In this document: positions 32,462 through 42,609 of the stretch, one piece after another
Position numbering within the stretch: the first letter of the stretch is position 1
Layout of the letters: each line of letters opens with the position of its first letter
NCBI GenBank assembly: GCA_009694195.1
Contig: SHVQ01000024.1
Coordinates: forward strand, 1 to 43,214
Source: Rhodospirillales bacterium
GTDB taxonomy: Bacteria; Pseudomonadota; Alphaproteobacteria; Rhodospirillales; SHVQ01
Reading direction: 5' to 3'
Length of the DNA stretch: 43,214 nucleotides
Made by a program: the position numbers and the translations under genes
Notes under the pieces: generated by a model
Told to the model about the DNA's origin: nothing
What the model saw: only the letters and a program-made list of their open reading frames with translations
Databases searched by the model: none

Positions 32462-33862
32462 ATGCTTGATCCGCGGCTTCTGCTGACCCACTACCGGCTC
32501 CGGCGTCCGCTCAGCCGGAAAATCAGGGTGAGGACGGCCGCGATCTTGACGGAGCCGGAGCGGGGTCCGCTCCTCGCATCCCTTCAGGGCGCCGATGCCC
32601 GCTGGTCGCTCGAGACCTCGCTCCGCTATCTGGCGCTCGTCTTCGCCGGCCGCTACGCCGACTGCGACGCCCTCCTGAAAGAGATCATCGCGTCCGGCCG
32701 CGCCGAGGACTACGCGCGGCTGATTCTGGAATCCGACCTGCGCAAGTTCGTGCTCGCGTGTTTTCGCGATCATCTGACCCAGCACGGAACGCTTCCCCAT
32801 GAGGCCGCGACCCGTCTCCTCAAGTTCTCCTACCTCCTGGACCCGGAAGTGGCGTCCATCTATGCCGACGGTGCAACCGAAACAGCGCGACGGCCTCTGA
32901 CGTTCGACTATGCGCCGCGCGTACCGTCGGCGCTGAAGGTGTCGATCCTCTTCAGGAAATATTACTTCGGCCGAGCGTCGCGCCTCCATGACCTCCCGGT
33001 GCGCTTCAAGACTCCGTTCGACGACGAGGGCATCCACTGCCGGCTCTGGGATCCGAACATCGAGACCAACGACATGGATCGATGCGACCTCGCGCTTGTC
33101 GACGATGCCGCCATGTTCCCGAAGGACCCGGCGAAGAAACGTGCATTTCTCGAAAACCTGCGGCAAAAGAGCGCCCGCGTCGGCATGATCGAACCCGATC
33201 CCTGGGTCCCCGATTTCCCGGTGCGCCTCGCCGCGAGCCGGCATATCTATGACTTCGTCTGGACCATGGCGCCGTCCATGCTCGTCGACGGCAAGATCCA
33301 CGGCGCCCCCGCGTGCATGATCCCGTTCCCGGTCGGCTTCGGCGCGATCTTCGACGAGTTCCGCGCAAAAGCCGCCCATGCATCGCTGCCGAACGAGCCA
33401 CTCTTCTGCGGCGCCGTCGAGAACTACAACTTTCACCGCCTCTTCTGGGTGCTCGCCGGCTACTCCTTCCGCCGACCGTTCCGCTCCGACATCACGAGTC
33501 ACCAAACCGACGCGCTTTCGGTCGAGCAAAGCATCCGCGCCTACCTCGCGAGGCTGCTCGCGTCCCGCACCTGTCTCAACTTCACCATGCGGGCCGACGG
33601 GCGGCGGTCCGTCGTCGGCCGCACATCAGACGCGCTTCGGGCCGGACAGCTCCTCGTGCAAGAATACGCAGAGGAGATGCATGCCTACTTCGAACCCGGC
33701 CGGCACTACGTCGAGTTCCGCAACGTGGACGAGCTCGAAGATATTTGCTTCCATCTCGCCGACCCGCACGGCTTTGAGGATGTGCGGAACGAAGGCGCCC
33801 GCTTCTTCCAGGAGCGCTATTCGGATAACGCAGTCGTCCGGCACATCGCGACGTATCTTTAG
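32462..33862 (+). CDS. Glycosyltransferase-like protein (CgeB-like, GT1_2 C-terminal domain)
   Basis: A 466-residue cytoplasmic protein. The C-terminal 100 residues resemble the Glyco_trans_1_2 domain: NFTMRADGRRSVVGRTSDAL, then AGQLLVQEYAEEMHAYFEPGRHYVEFRNVDELEDICFHL and the closing RNEGARFFQERYSDNAV helix, a pattern seen in CgeB-like proteins. The N-terminal third is helical (WSLETSLRYLALVFAGRYADCDALLKEII), reminiscent of tetratricopeptide-like repeats; the middle has Rossmann-like strands (CDLALVDDAAMF, RVGMIEPDPWVPDF, FDFVW-like segments). Substrate is unknown. It is divergent from pccA (97-base gap) and 79 bases upstream of the hydantoinase gene in the same direction, though unrelated in apparent function. 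The ATG at 32462 has only a weak ribosome site. Confidence 0.7.
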   Translation: MLDPRLLLTHYRLRRPLSRKIRVRTAAILTEPERGPLLASLQGADARWSLETSLRYLALVFAGRYADCDALLKEIIASGRAEDYARLILESDLRKFVLACFRDHLTQHGTLPHEAATRLLKFSYLLDPEVASIYADGATETARRPLTFDYAPRVPSALKVSILFRKYYFGRASRLHDLPVRFKTPFDDEGIHCRLWDPNIETNDMDRCDLALVDDAAMFPKDPAKKRAFLENLRQKSARVGMIEPDPWVPDFPVRLAASRHIYDFVWTMAPSMLVDGKIHGAPACMIPFPVGFGAIFDEFRAKAAHASLPNEPLFCGAVENYNFHRLFWVLAGYSFRRPFRSDITSHQTDALSVEQSIRAYLARLLASRTCLNFTMRADGRRSVVGRTSDALRAGQLLVQEYAEEMHAYFEPGRHYVEFRNVDELEDICFHLADPHGFEDVRNEGARFFQERYSDNAVVRHIATYL

Positions 33863-33941
33863 GTGCCTTGCCGAGGCTCTTTGGCGCCCCTAATCTACGT
33901 CCCTTCCAGCGCGCTCAGGGACAGGGAGGGAATGCCCCCAA

Positions 33942-35390
33942 ATGGCTGATTTCGATCTCGTGATCAAGGGAGGAACGGTCGCCACGGCCGCCGACACGGT
34001 GCCTTGCGACATCGGCATCCGGGACGGCCGCGTGGTCGCCCTCGGCGACTCGCTCAAGAACGCCAAGGAGACGATCGACGCGACCGGCAAGCTCGTTCTT
34101 CCCGGCGGCGTCGACAGCCACTGCCACATCGCCCAGATGGGCTCGATGGGCGTCGAGACCGCCGACGACTTCGAGTCCGGGACGCGCTCGGCGGCGTGCG
34201 GCGGCACCACCACCATCATCCCCTTCGCCGCCCAGTATCGCGGCCAGTCCCTGCGCACGGTGGTCGATGCGTACCGAAAGCGCGCCGAAGGGAAGGCGCT
34301 CTGCGATTACGCCATTCACTTGATCATTTCCGATCCGACCGAGCAGGTCCTCGGCCAGGAGCTGCCGGGCCTGATCCGCGACGGCTACACGTCGTTCAAG
34401 GTCTACATGACCTACGATGCGCTCAAGCTCGACGACCGCCAGATGCTGGACGTCCTCGCCTGCGCGCGACGGGAAGGCGCCATGGTCATGGTGCACGCCG
34501 AGAACCACGACGTGATCAAATGGATCACCGAGCGGCTGCTGAATGCCGGCAAAATCGCGCCCAAGTACCACGTCGTCGCCCACGCGGCGCCGGCCGAGCG
34601 CGAGGCGACCCACCGGGTGATCACGCTCGCAGAGATCGTCGACGTGCCCATCCTCATCGTGCACGTATCGGGGCGCGAGGCGATCGAGCAGATCCGCTGG
34701 GCCCAGAGCCGGGGCTTGCGCGTCATGGCCGAGACCTGCCCGCAGTACCTGTTCCTCTCGGCCGAGGACCTGGACAAGGCGGGCTTCGAGGGCGCCAAGT
34801 GCCAATGCAGCCCGCCGCCGCGCGGGAAGGAGAACCAGCCGTTCGTATGGCTGGGCATCGAGGACGGAACCTTCCAGACGATCGGCTCCGACCACGCGCC
34901 CTACCGCTACGACGAAGGCGGCAAGATGAAGAACGGCCCCAACGCGCCGTTCACCAAGGTGCCGAACGGCATTCCCGGCCTCGAGGTCCGGATGCCGCTC
35001 GTCTTCTCCGAGGGCGTTCTGAAGAAGCGGATCACCGTCAACCGCTTCGTCTCGTTGATGGCGACCGAGCCGGCGAAGATCTACGGGCTTTATCCGCGGA
35101 AAGGCACGATCGCCGTCGGCTCCGACGCCGACATCGTCATTTGGGACACCGAGCGCAAGGTGACGATCACCCAGTCGATCCTGCACGACAACATGAACTA
35201 CACGCCCTACGAGGGCCAGAAGGTGCAGGGCTGGCCGATCGTCACCCTTTCGCGCGGCCGGGTCGTGTGGAACGATGGCAAGGTGGTGGGTAAGCCCGGG
35301 CACGGCCAGTTCCTTCCGTGCGCGCTTCCGGAGCCCGCGAAGCCGAGACCGCGGCCAGCCGGGTTCGATTACGACTTCGCCCGGTTTTGA
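33942..35390 (+). CDS. hydA: Dihydropyrimidinase / D-hydantoinase
   Basis: Opens the ring of dihydropyrimidines or 5-substituted hydantoins to N-carbamoyl amino acids, using a binuclear metal centre. The 482-residue product has metal ligands H60 and H62 in GGVDSHCHI, the carbamylated Lys K153 in TSFKVYMTYD, His in MVMVHAENHD and ILIVHVSG, and Asp D317 in IGSDHAPYRYDE. AETCPQYLFL and the FTKVPNGIPGLEVRMPL segment are family signatures. Its place ahead of D-carbamoylase and hydantoin racemase indicates hydantoin rather than pyrimidine use as the main role. The upstream 79 bases contain GGGAGGGAAT before the ATG. The carbamoylase gene begins 44 bases downstream. Confidence 0.94.
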   Translation: MADFDLVIKGGTVATAADTVPCDIGIRDGRVVALGDSLKNAKETIDATGKLVLPGGVDSHCHIAQMGSMGVETADDFESGTRSAACGGTTTIIPFAAQYRGQSLRTVVDAYRKRAEGKALCDYAIHLIISDPTEQVLGQELPGLIRDGYTSFKVYMTYDALKLDDRQMLDVLACARREGAMVMVHAENHDVIKWITERLLNAGKIAPKYHVVAHAAPAEREATHRVITLAEIVDVPILIVHVSGREAIEQIRWAQSRGLRVMAETCPQYLFLSAEDLDKAGFEGAKCQCSPPPRGKENQPFVWLGIEDGTFQTIGSDHAPYRYDEGGKMKNGPNAPFTKVPNGIPGLEVRMPLVFSEGVLKKRITVNRFVSLMATEPAKIYGLYPRKGTIAVGSDADIVIWDTERKVTITQSILHDNMNYTPYEGQKVQGWPIVTLSRGRVVWNDGKVVGKPGHGQFLPCALPEPAKPRPRPAGFDYDFARF

Positions 35391-35434
35391 CGACGGCCCA
35401 TCCAGGAATCAAAAGCCAAGGGAGCAAACAAGCC

Positions 35435-36373
35435 ATGGCACGAGTCGTCCGAGTGGGGGCCGCACAGGTCGGCCCGATCCAGAAAGCCGAGGGTCGGCAA
35501 GCCGTGGTCGCGCGGCTGATGGAGCTGATGCGCGAGGGGAAGAAGAAGGGCTGCGACCTGCTCGTCTACCCGGAGCTCACGCTCACCACGTTCTTCCCCC
35601 GCTGGTACATGACCGACGAGACCGAGGTCGATAGCTGGTTCGAGAAGGAGATGCCGAACGAAGCGACGAGGCCCCTCTTCGAGCTCTCGCGCCAGCTCGG
35701 CATGGGGTTCCATCTCGGCTACGCCGAGCTCGCCAAGGAAGGCGGCAAGATGCATCGTTACAACACGGCGATCCTGGTCGACAAATCCGGCAAGACCGTC
35801 GGCAAGTACCGCAAGGTCCACCTTCCCGGCCATTCCGAGTTTGATCCCGAGCGCACCCACCAGCACCTGGAGAAGCGCTACTTCGAGCCGGGCAACCTCG
35901 GCTTCCCCGTCTGGCGCACCATGGGCGGCGTCTTCGGCATGTGCATCTGCAACGACCGCCGCTGGCCCGAGGTCTTCCGCGTCATGGGCCTGCAGGGGGT
36001 GGAAATGGTGGTGCTCGGCTACAACACGCCGAACGTCAACTCGCAGAAGCCGGACGAGAAGCTCGAGCAGCGCCTGTTCCACAGCAATCTCTCCATGCAG
36101 GCGGGCGCTTACCAGAACAGCACCTGGGTCGTCGGTGTCGCCAAGGCGGGCGTCGAGGACGGCAATCCCCTGATCGCCGGCAGCGTCATCATCAATCCCG
36201 ACGGCCGGATCGTCGCCGAGGCCAAGACCCAGGACGACGAGCTTGTCGTCCACGATTGCGACCTCGACGACACCAAGTTCGGCAAGAAGACCATGTTCAA
36301 CTTCGCCAACCACCGGCGGGTCGAGCACTACAAGCTGATCGTCGAGCGCACGGGCGCGATCCCGCCGCCGTGA
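35435..36373 (+). CDS. N-carbamoyl-D-amino-acid hydrolase (nitrilase superfamily)
   Basis: Hydrolyses N-carbamoyl-D-amino acids to D-amino acid, CO2 and ammonia. The 312-residue product carries the nitrilase triad exactly where characterised D-carbamoylases have it: E47 in VYPELTLTTFF, K127 in KYRKVHLPG, and C172 in GMCICNDRRWPE. NDRRWPEVFRVMGLQG and the LFHSNLSMQAGAYQNSTWVV segment are specific to the D-carbamoylase branch. The ATG at 35435 follows AAGGGAGCAAACAAGCC. It is second in the hydantoin operon, and its stop TGA overlaps a possible GTG of the racemase gene (GTGA), so the three genes are very likely cotranscribed. Confidence 0.95.
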   Translation: MARVVRVGAAQVGPIQKAEGRQAVVARLMELMREGKKKGCDLLVYPELTLTTFFPRWYMTDETEVDSWFEKEMPNEATRPLFELSRQLGMGFHLGYAELAKEGGKMHRYNTAILVDKSGKTVGKYRKVHLPGHSEFDPERTHQHLEKRYFEPGNLGFPVWRTMGGVFGMCICNDRRWPEVFRVMGLQGVEMVVLGYNTPNVNSQKPDEKLEQRLFHSNLSMQAGAYQNSTWVVGVAKAGVEDGNPLIAGSVIINPDGRIVAEAKTQDDELVVHDCDLDDTKFGKKTMFNFANHRRVEHYKLIVERTGAIPPP

Positions 36374-36387
36374 TCGAGGGCCACGCC

Positions 36388-37074
36388 GTGACCGACCGCA
36401 TTCTCATCATCAACCCCAACTCGACCGAGGCGGTGACCCAGGCCATCGACCGGGCGGTCGCGTCGCTCCGCTCGTCACCCGGGCCGGAAATCGCCTGCAT
36501 GACCATGAAGGAAGGCCCGCCCGGCATCGAGACGGACCAGCATAGGATTGACGTAGTGGAGCCGCTCTGCCGCATCGTGGCGCGGGAAGAGGCGCGCACG
36601 GCCGCCTTCATCAATGCCTGCTTCTCCGACCCCGGGCTCCGGGAGATGCGCGAGCGCACCGCGAAGCCGGTCTTCGGCATCGCCGAGTCGGGCCTACTCA
36701 CCGCGCTCGCCATCGGACGGCAGGTCGGCGTCATTTCCATCCTGGAAAACTCCGTCGCCCGCCACCTCCGCTATTTCGACGCGCTCGGCATCGCCGGACG
36801 GATCGCGGGCGACATGGCGGTGGGCTTGGGCGTCCGCGAGGTGGCCGACGGCGACCGGGCGTACAAGCGCATGACCGAGGTCGGCCGCGAGCTTCGCGAC
36901 AAAAAGGGCGCCGACGTCCTCGTGCTCGGCTGCGCCGGCATGAGCCACCACCGCCGCCGCCTCGAAGACGAGCTTGGCGTCCCCGTGGTCGATCCGACGC
37001 AGGTAACCGTCGGCATGGCGGTGACGGCCGTCCGCTTGGGCTACCGCCGCGCCCAGCCGGCCGCGGCGGCGTAG
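36388..37074 (+). CDS. Hydantoin racemase (Asp/Glu racemase superfamily)
   Basis: Racemises 5-substituted hydantoins so that both enantiomers can pass through the stereoselective hydantoinase and carbamoylase. The 228-residue product begins VTDRILIINPNSTEAVT, the family start; the two catalytic Cys are C78 in FINACFSDPG and C182 in VLVLGCAGMSHH, with FGIAESGLLTALAIG between them. The GTG at 36388 is preferred because GAGGG lies eight bases upstream; GTG 36370 overlaps the carbamoylase stop and would add six residues. Other Asp/Glu superfamily activities, such as allantoin racemase, are possible from sequence alone, but the operon favours hydantoins. A REP-like repeat and the convergent pccB gene follow. 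Confidence 0.88.
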   Translation: MTDRILIINPNSTEAVTQAIDRAVASLRSSPGPEIACMTMKEGPPGIETDQHRIDVVEPLCRIVAREEARTAAFINACFSDPGLREMRERTAKPVFGIAESGLLTALAIGRQVGVISILENSVARHLRYFDALGIAGRIAGDMAVGLGVREVADGDRAYKRMTEVGRELRDKKGADVLVLGCAGMSHHRRRLEDELGVPVVDPTQVTVGMAVTAVRLGYRRAQPAAAA

Positions 37075-37098
37075 GACCGCTCCGTTCAAGCTCCAATC

Positions 37099-37157
37099 CG
37101 TCACCCCCGCGGAAGCGGGGGTGTGGACTCTGGATTCCCGCTTGCGCGGGAATGACG
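37099..37157. repeat. REP-like repeat between hydantoin operon and pccB
   Basis: Contains GTCACCCCCGCGGAAGCGGG followed by GGTG, then ATTCCCGCTTGCGCGGGAAT and GAC. Both halves are palindromic and match the family at 1588, 19184 and 19888. It lies between two convergent genes and could end both transcripts. Confidence 0.65.
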
Positions 37158-37161
37158 ACAG

Positions 37162-38694
<1,533 letters not shown>

Positions 38695-38845
38695 AATTCC
38701 CCTCGCGTGTCGCGAATCGCCGCTTCGCTTAAACTAACGTGCCGCGATCGCTTCCCCCTAGCGAAACGTGTTCGGACAATCCCTCACGCCTTGCGGCGCC
38801 GCGGTTTCCCTGTGCCTGATATTGCCCGAAAGTGTTGAAAAATTT

Positions 38846-38876
38846 TTGATTGCCAGCGTTCGGTAACAGCGATAAA
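38846..38876 (+). promoter_or_regulatory. Possible sigma-70-type promoter of the response regulator gene
   Basis: TTGATT (38846-38851) and GATAAA (38871-38876) are spaced by 19 bases in an AT-rich patch that stands out in this GC-rich window, about 95 bases before the GTG start. The spacing is longer than ideal, so this is tentative. Confidence 0.3.
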
Positions 38877-38970
38877 TTAACCGTGTTGCCGTGGGCAAGG
38901 GGTCTTTCGGGGGAGAGCTCTTATGGCAACGTGTTTTTCTGTAGCCTGAACCGGGCAAGGGGCGAATGCC

Positions 38971-39567
38971 GTGAGCGAATACAATCTGCAAAGCATCGAC
39001 GTGCTGGTCGTGGAAAAACACTTCCATATGCGCCGGCTGATTCGCGACATTCTCGCGGAGTTCGGGGTCGGAACGATCCGCGTCGCCGACACCGTGGAAA
39101 ATGCCTTCGAGATGTTCCAGGAGCGCGCCTCCGATCTGGTGCTGACCGATTGGTCTCCGGGTCTCGACGGCATCAAGTTCCTCGAGCTCGTGCGGCGCAA
39201 CGAGACAAGCGGCGACATGTTCGTCCCCATCATCATGGTCACCGCCAACACCGAGCTCAATCACGTGTGCATCGCGCGGGACGCCGGGATCAACGAATAC
39301 CTGGCGAAGCCGTTTTCCGCCCGCCTGATCTACCATCGAATCAAATCGATCATCGAAAACCCTCGCTTGTTCGTCCGCACCGGCCAGTATTTCGGGCCCG
39401 ACCGCCGGCGCCGCCGGCTGGAGTTCGGCGGGCTCGAGCGCCGTCAGCATGCGAACCTCCAAGCCTCCGACCGCCGTGGGTCCGAGGGCGACCATGCCGG
39501 ATCGGAGCGCCGCCAAGGCCAGCCCGGCTATCGGGTTGCGGAGCCGCGCGAGGGCGCGCGCCACTAG
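38971..39567 (+). CDS. Single-receiver response regulator with basic C-terminal tail
   Basis: A 198-residue protein with one receiver domain (about 8-128) and no DNA-binding or enzyme output. The phospho-acceptor is D60 in LVLTDWSPGLDG; MVTANTE supplies the switch Thr region and EYLAKPF the conserved Lys-Pro. The N-terminal acidic pocket is reduced: strand VLVVEKHFHM has one acidic residue where most receivers have two. After FFGPDRRR-like sequence (YFGPDRRRRR) the last 60 residues are basic, disordered and rich in RR pairs (LERRQ, DRRGSE, SERRQG). GTG at 38971 follows AAGGGGCGAATGCC. A phosphorelay with the Hpt protein at 20005-20502 is possible but unsupported by proximity. Confidence 0.9.
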   Translation: MSEYNLQSIDVLVVEKHFHMRRLIRDILAEFGVGTIRVADTVENAFEMFQERASDLVLTDWSPGLDGIKFLELVRRNETSGDMFVPIIMVTANTELNHVCIARDAGINEYLAKPFSARLIYHRIKSIIENPRLFVRTGQYFGPDRRRRRLEFGGLERRQHANLQASDRRGSEGDHAGSERRQGQPGYRVAEPREGARH

Positions 39568-39587
39568 CCTGCGACGCCCTGCTCGCT

Positions 39588-40295
39588 TCAGGAACGGCTG
39601 AGCGCCAGGTAAGCGGCGGCAGTTTCGATTTCCGCCCGCAGCGATTTCCGGCGCGCGTCGGCTTCCCCGTCGGCTCCCCACCGCTCGATTTGATAGGCCT
39701 CGTCCGCCTGCGAGGCCATGAACGCCTGCTCCGCCGAGATGCGATGGCCGACCAGCGCGAGCCCGATCAGGATCGATCCGGCCGCCGCCGTCACGCATGA
39801 GAGCACCGTGAGGGCCGGCGTATCCAATGCGCGAACCGCCTCCTTTACGGCCCGGAGCGCAGACGCCGGCTGAGCGACCGGCATCACGCCCGTGGTGACC
39901 GTGAACGTCGCCCCATGGCGCTGGGCGACCCAGTCGAGGATCGGGCGCCAATGGGTTTCCTGCCGCTCGGCGAGCGCCGCTGAGTCCGCCGCCCGGTAGC
40001 AGACGAGGTCGGTGGCCGCGAACGCGGCGAGGCGCTCGACGATCTCCTGCCGGTGGGGCTCGATCCGATCGGCCGCCGTACATGCGAGTTGGGTCATCGG
40101 CATGGTGGCGGGCAGGATGACATCCCCCTGCCCGTCCCATTCCCGCCGGATTGCTTCGGCCAACGACGCCGTGGGCACGCGAAGGGAAGCGCCGCCGGGA
40201 GTCCGGACCGGGCGGCCGTCCAAGGCAACGCGAAATCCGCCCTCGCCGGGCTCGACCGCGGCGGCCTTGTAAAAACGTTTGGCCTTTCTGGTCAC
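39588..40295 (-). CDS. ATP12-family F1-ATPase assembly chaperone
   Basis: A 235-residue homologue of mitochondrial Atp12, which binds the F1 alpha subunit before assembly; the family is typical of alphaproteobacteria. The start RKAKRFYKAAAVEPGEGGFRVALDGRPVRTPGG is the family signature, followed by AEAIRREWDGQ, MPMTQLACTAADRI, DLVCYRA, RQETHWRPILDWV and ADEAYQIERWGAD.EA, each a conserved Atp12 block. It begins 22 bases after the asmA-like stop, so the two are likely cotranscribed. It is convergent with the response regulator gene, 20 bases apart. No ATP synthase genes are in the window. Confidence 0.93.
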   Translation of the reverse strand: MTRKAKRFYKAAAVEPGEGGFRVALDGRPVRTPGGASLRVPTASLAEAIRREWDGQGDVILPATMPMTQLACTAADRIEPHRQEIVERLAAFAATDLVCYRAADSAALAERQETHWRPILDWVAQRHGATFTVTTGVMPVAQPASALRAVKEAVRALDTPALTVLSCVTAAAGSILIGLALVGHRISAEQAFMASQADEAYQIERWGADGEADARRKSLRAEIETAAAYLALSRS

Positions 40296-40317
40296 GGACG
40301 CAAGCCGCGTTCCGCGG

Positions 40318-42444
40318 TCACTTGCTGAAGATGCCCTTGAGAGCGTCGCCGACTCCCTTGACGACCCCCTCGACCGGGCTCGCGTCCTTCTTGGGATCGG
40401 TCAGAGCCCGCGGCGCGGTTGCAGCGGGTTGGCCGGCCGGCAGCAAGGGCTTTCCAGCGAAGGCCAAGGCGCAATAGTCAGTCTCGTCGACGATCGCGAT
40501 CTTCTTTTTCGTGACCGTGTCGATCGCCCCCGAAATGCCGCCGCGGGCGAGACCGGCGACGCCGCTCACGATGTCGGTCGCCTTGGCGACGACGCTTTCG
40601 ACCAAGGCAGGGCGGACCGAAGGCGAAGCGAACGTGCCGCCGACCTTCATCGGCACTTCCGCGAGCTTGACCAGGCTCACCTTCTTCGCGCGCGGATCGA
40701 ACGTGAGGTCCAGGGTCTCGTCGGCGAGATTAACCCCGCCCGTGCCCACCACCGCGAGGCCGCCGGTCTCCAGAAGGATGGTTTTGCCCGCGGCCTGACC
40801 CCGCTGGACATCGAAGTTCGCGACGATGCACCGGAGATCCTTGTCGCCTTCGCTCTTGAAGAACGGAAGGACCGAAAGCGCGTCCGCGGACACGATGTTG
40901 ACGGCGCCGACCTCGATGGTGCCGTCCTTCGAAACGATGCGCGCAGTTCCGTCGAGCCCGGCCATGAGGGCGCGGACGGACCGGCCGTTCCCCCGGACGT
41001 CGGCGACGACGTCGATCTTGCCGGTGACCGCCGGCTGCTGGCCGAGCTGTTTCAGGAGCTTGGCCATGTCCAGATGCTTCAGGGCGACCTTCGCTGCAAG
41101 TGCGGGCGGCGTGCGGCTGCCGTCCAGCGCCACATCGGCCGAGATGCGCCCGTCGCCGAAGGTCAGGAGCAGCGGCTTGATCTCCAGCCGCCCGTTCTTC
41201 AGCGTCAGGGCCAAGTCGATGTCGTCGGCCTGATAGGTCTCGTACAGAAAGCGCTTTCCTTTGAACGCCAGCTCGGCGTCCGCCGCTTTGAGCCCGTCGA
41301 GGGGCAGCGGATCGTTGGGCAGGACCCGGCCGTCGGAAGGCGTCGTCTGCCCGGTCGTCTTTTGTACCTTTTGCGCCGCCTTCTCCTTTTCCTTCGCTGG
41401 AAGGAGCTCGTTGAGGTCCAGGAGATCGGATTGCAGCTCGGCCCGGATGTCCGGCCGCTGTCCCGAAAGCGCCGCCTGGATGCGTCCGCGCAGGTCGCTC
41501 GATCCGAGCTTCACCTGCAGGTCCTCGACGTTGTACCGGTTGCTTTTGTCGTTCACCGAGCCTGCGATGTTGAACGCCTTGCCGGAGGGAAGCTGGAGGG
41601 CGGCCGGCGTTCCCGCGAGGTCGGCCGCCGCCTGGACGGTCTTCGCGAGATCGGCGCCGCTGACGCCGAGGGCGAGTTGAATCCCCTTCCCTTCGAGCGC
41701 CTTTGCGATCGTGCCCTTGATCGAGGCCTTGGCTCCGAGCAGCGTCGCCTCCAGATCCACGATGAACGGCTTCTGCCCGCCCACGAGATCGTCGAGCGAA
41801 CCGAGCCGGCCGTCGACTTGGAAAGCAGCCTGGTTGTAGGCGCCCTCAAGCTTGACCTGGAGCGGCGCATCGGCGGCCGGCGCGGAAACGTCGAGCTGTT
41901 TCAGCGCGAGCGACGTCTCCTTTTTGCCGGCACCGTCCAAGTAGGTGACCTTGATGTCCTTCAAGCGGACTTCGTTGACGACCGGGAGCGGGGCCGCCCG
42001 GCTGGGTTCCGCGGGCGCGGGCGCCGGCTTCTGAGCCTGCTTCGTGAGTTCCTCGAGTTGCCAGTTCCCGCGCCCCTTGGCGTCGGTTTCGAGAAAAAGA
42101 TCGAGTCCCGAAAGCACGACGCGGCGGACTCGAATCTGGCCCGACAACAGCGGAATGAGCTCGACCTCGGCGGCAAAGCGATCGACCTTGGCCATCTCCG
42201 GCCGCGAGCCCCAGGGCGCGTTGGCGAAGCTCGCGCCCGACACGGCGACGGACGGAATCAGCGAAACCTGAAGCTTCAAGTCGCCCGCGATCTTAAGCTC
42301 CCGGCCCGTCGCCGCTTTCACCTGGTCGGCGATCACGCCGCGGTATTGATTGAAATCGATGGACATCAAGACGGCGAGGCCGGCCACCATCACGGCGGCC
42401 AACACAACCACGGTGCCGACAAGAATTTTCCACGCGCGCTTCAT
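40318..42444 (-). CDS. AsmA family protein
   Basis: A 708-residue AsmA-type protein, anchored in the inner membrane by one N-terminal helix (ILVGTVVVLAAVMVAGLAVLM) with a large periplasmic beta-rich region; such proteins are thought to carry lipids between membranes. The start SIDFNQYRGVIADQVKAATGRELKIAGDLKL is the diagnostic AsmA N-terminus, followed by SFANAPWGSRPEMAKVDRFAAEVELIPLLSG. The C-terminal half has the conserved LAKVALKHLDMAKLLKQL, TGKIDVVADVRGNGRSVRALMAGLDGTARI and ETLDLTFDPRAKKVSLVKLAEVPMKVGGTFASP. The ATG at 42444 is the first codon before the membrane helix. It leads the asmA-ATP12 pair. Confidence 0.93.
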   Translation of the reverse strand: MKRAWKILVGTVVVLAAVMVAGLAVLMSIDFNQYRGVIADQVKAATGRELKIAGDLKLQVSLIPSVAVSGASFANAPWGSRPEMAKVDRFAAEVELIPLLSGQIRVRRVVLSGLDLFLETDAKGRGNWQLEELTKQAQKPAPAPAEPSRAAPLPVVNEVRLKDIKVTYLDGAGKKETSLALKQLDVSAPAADAPLQVKLEGAYNQAAFQVDGRLGSLDDLVGGQKPFIVDLEATLLGAKASIKGTIAKALEGKGIQLALGVSGADLAKTVQAAADLAGTPAALQLPSGKAFNIAGSVNDKSNRYNVEDLQVKLGSSDLRGRIQAALSGQRPDIRAELQSDLLDLNELLPAKEKEKAAQKVQKTTGQTTPSDGRVLPNDPLPLDGLKAADAELAFKGKRFLYETYQADDIDLALTLKNGRLEIKPLLLTFGDGRISADVALDGSRTPPALAAKVALKHLDMAKLLKQLGQQPAVTGKIDVVADVRGNGRSVRALMAGLDGTARIVSKDGTIEVGAVNIVSADALSVLPFFKSEGDKDLRCIVANFDVQRGQAAGKTILLETGGLAVVGTGGVNLADETLDLTFDPRAKKVSLVKLAEVPMKVGGTFASPSVRPALVESVVAKATDIVSGVAGLARGGISGAIDTVTKKKIAIVDETDYCALAFAGKPLLPAGQPAATAPRALTDPKKDASPVEGVVKGVGDALKGIFSK

Positions 42445-42609
42445 GGGCTGACCCCCGTCCGTTCGGCGACGCCATATTTATAAAATAGCGATGCAATACG
42501 GTGTTTTCGAGGCCGCTAGCGCCGCAAAGCCCCGTTCTTGTCGAATCGGCCGCTCTCACACCCCCCCTGCCGGGAAGGGGTGGAATGGACGGTCAGCCGT
42601 GCGGGTCTT

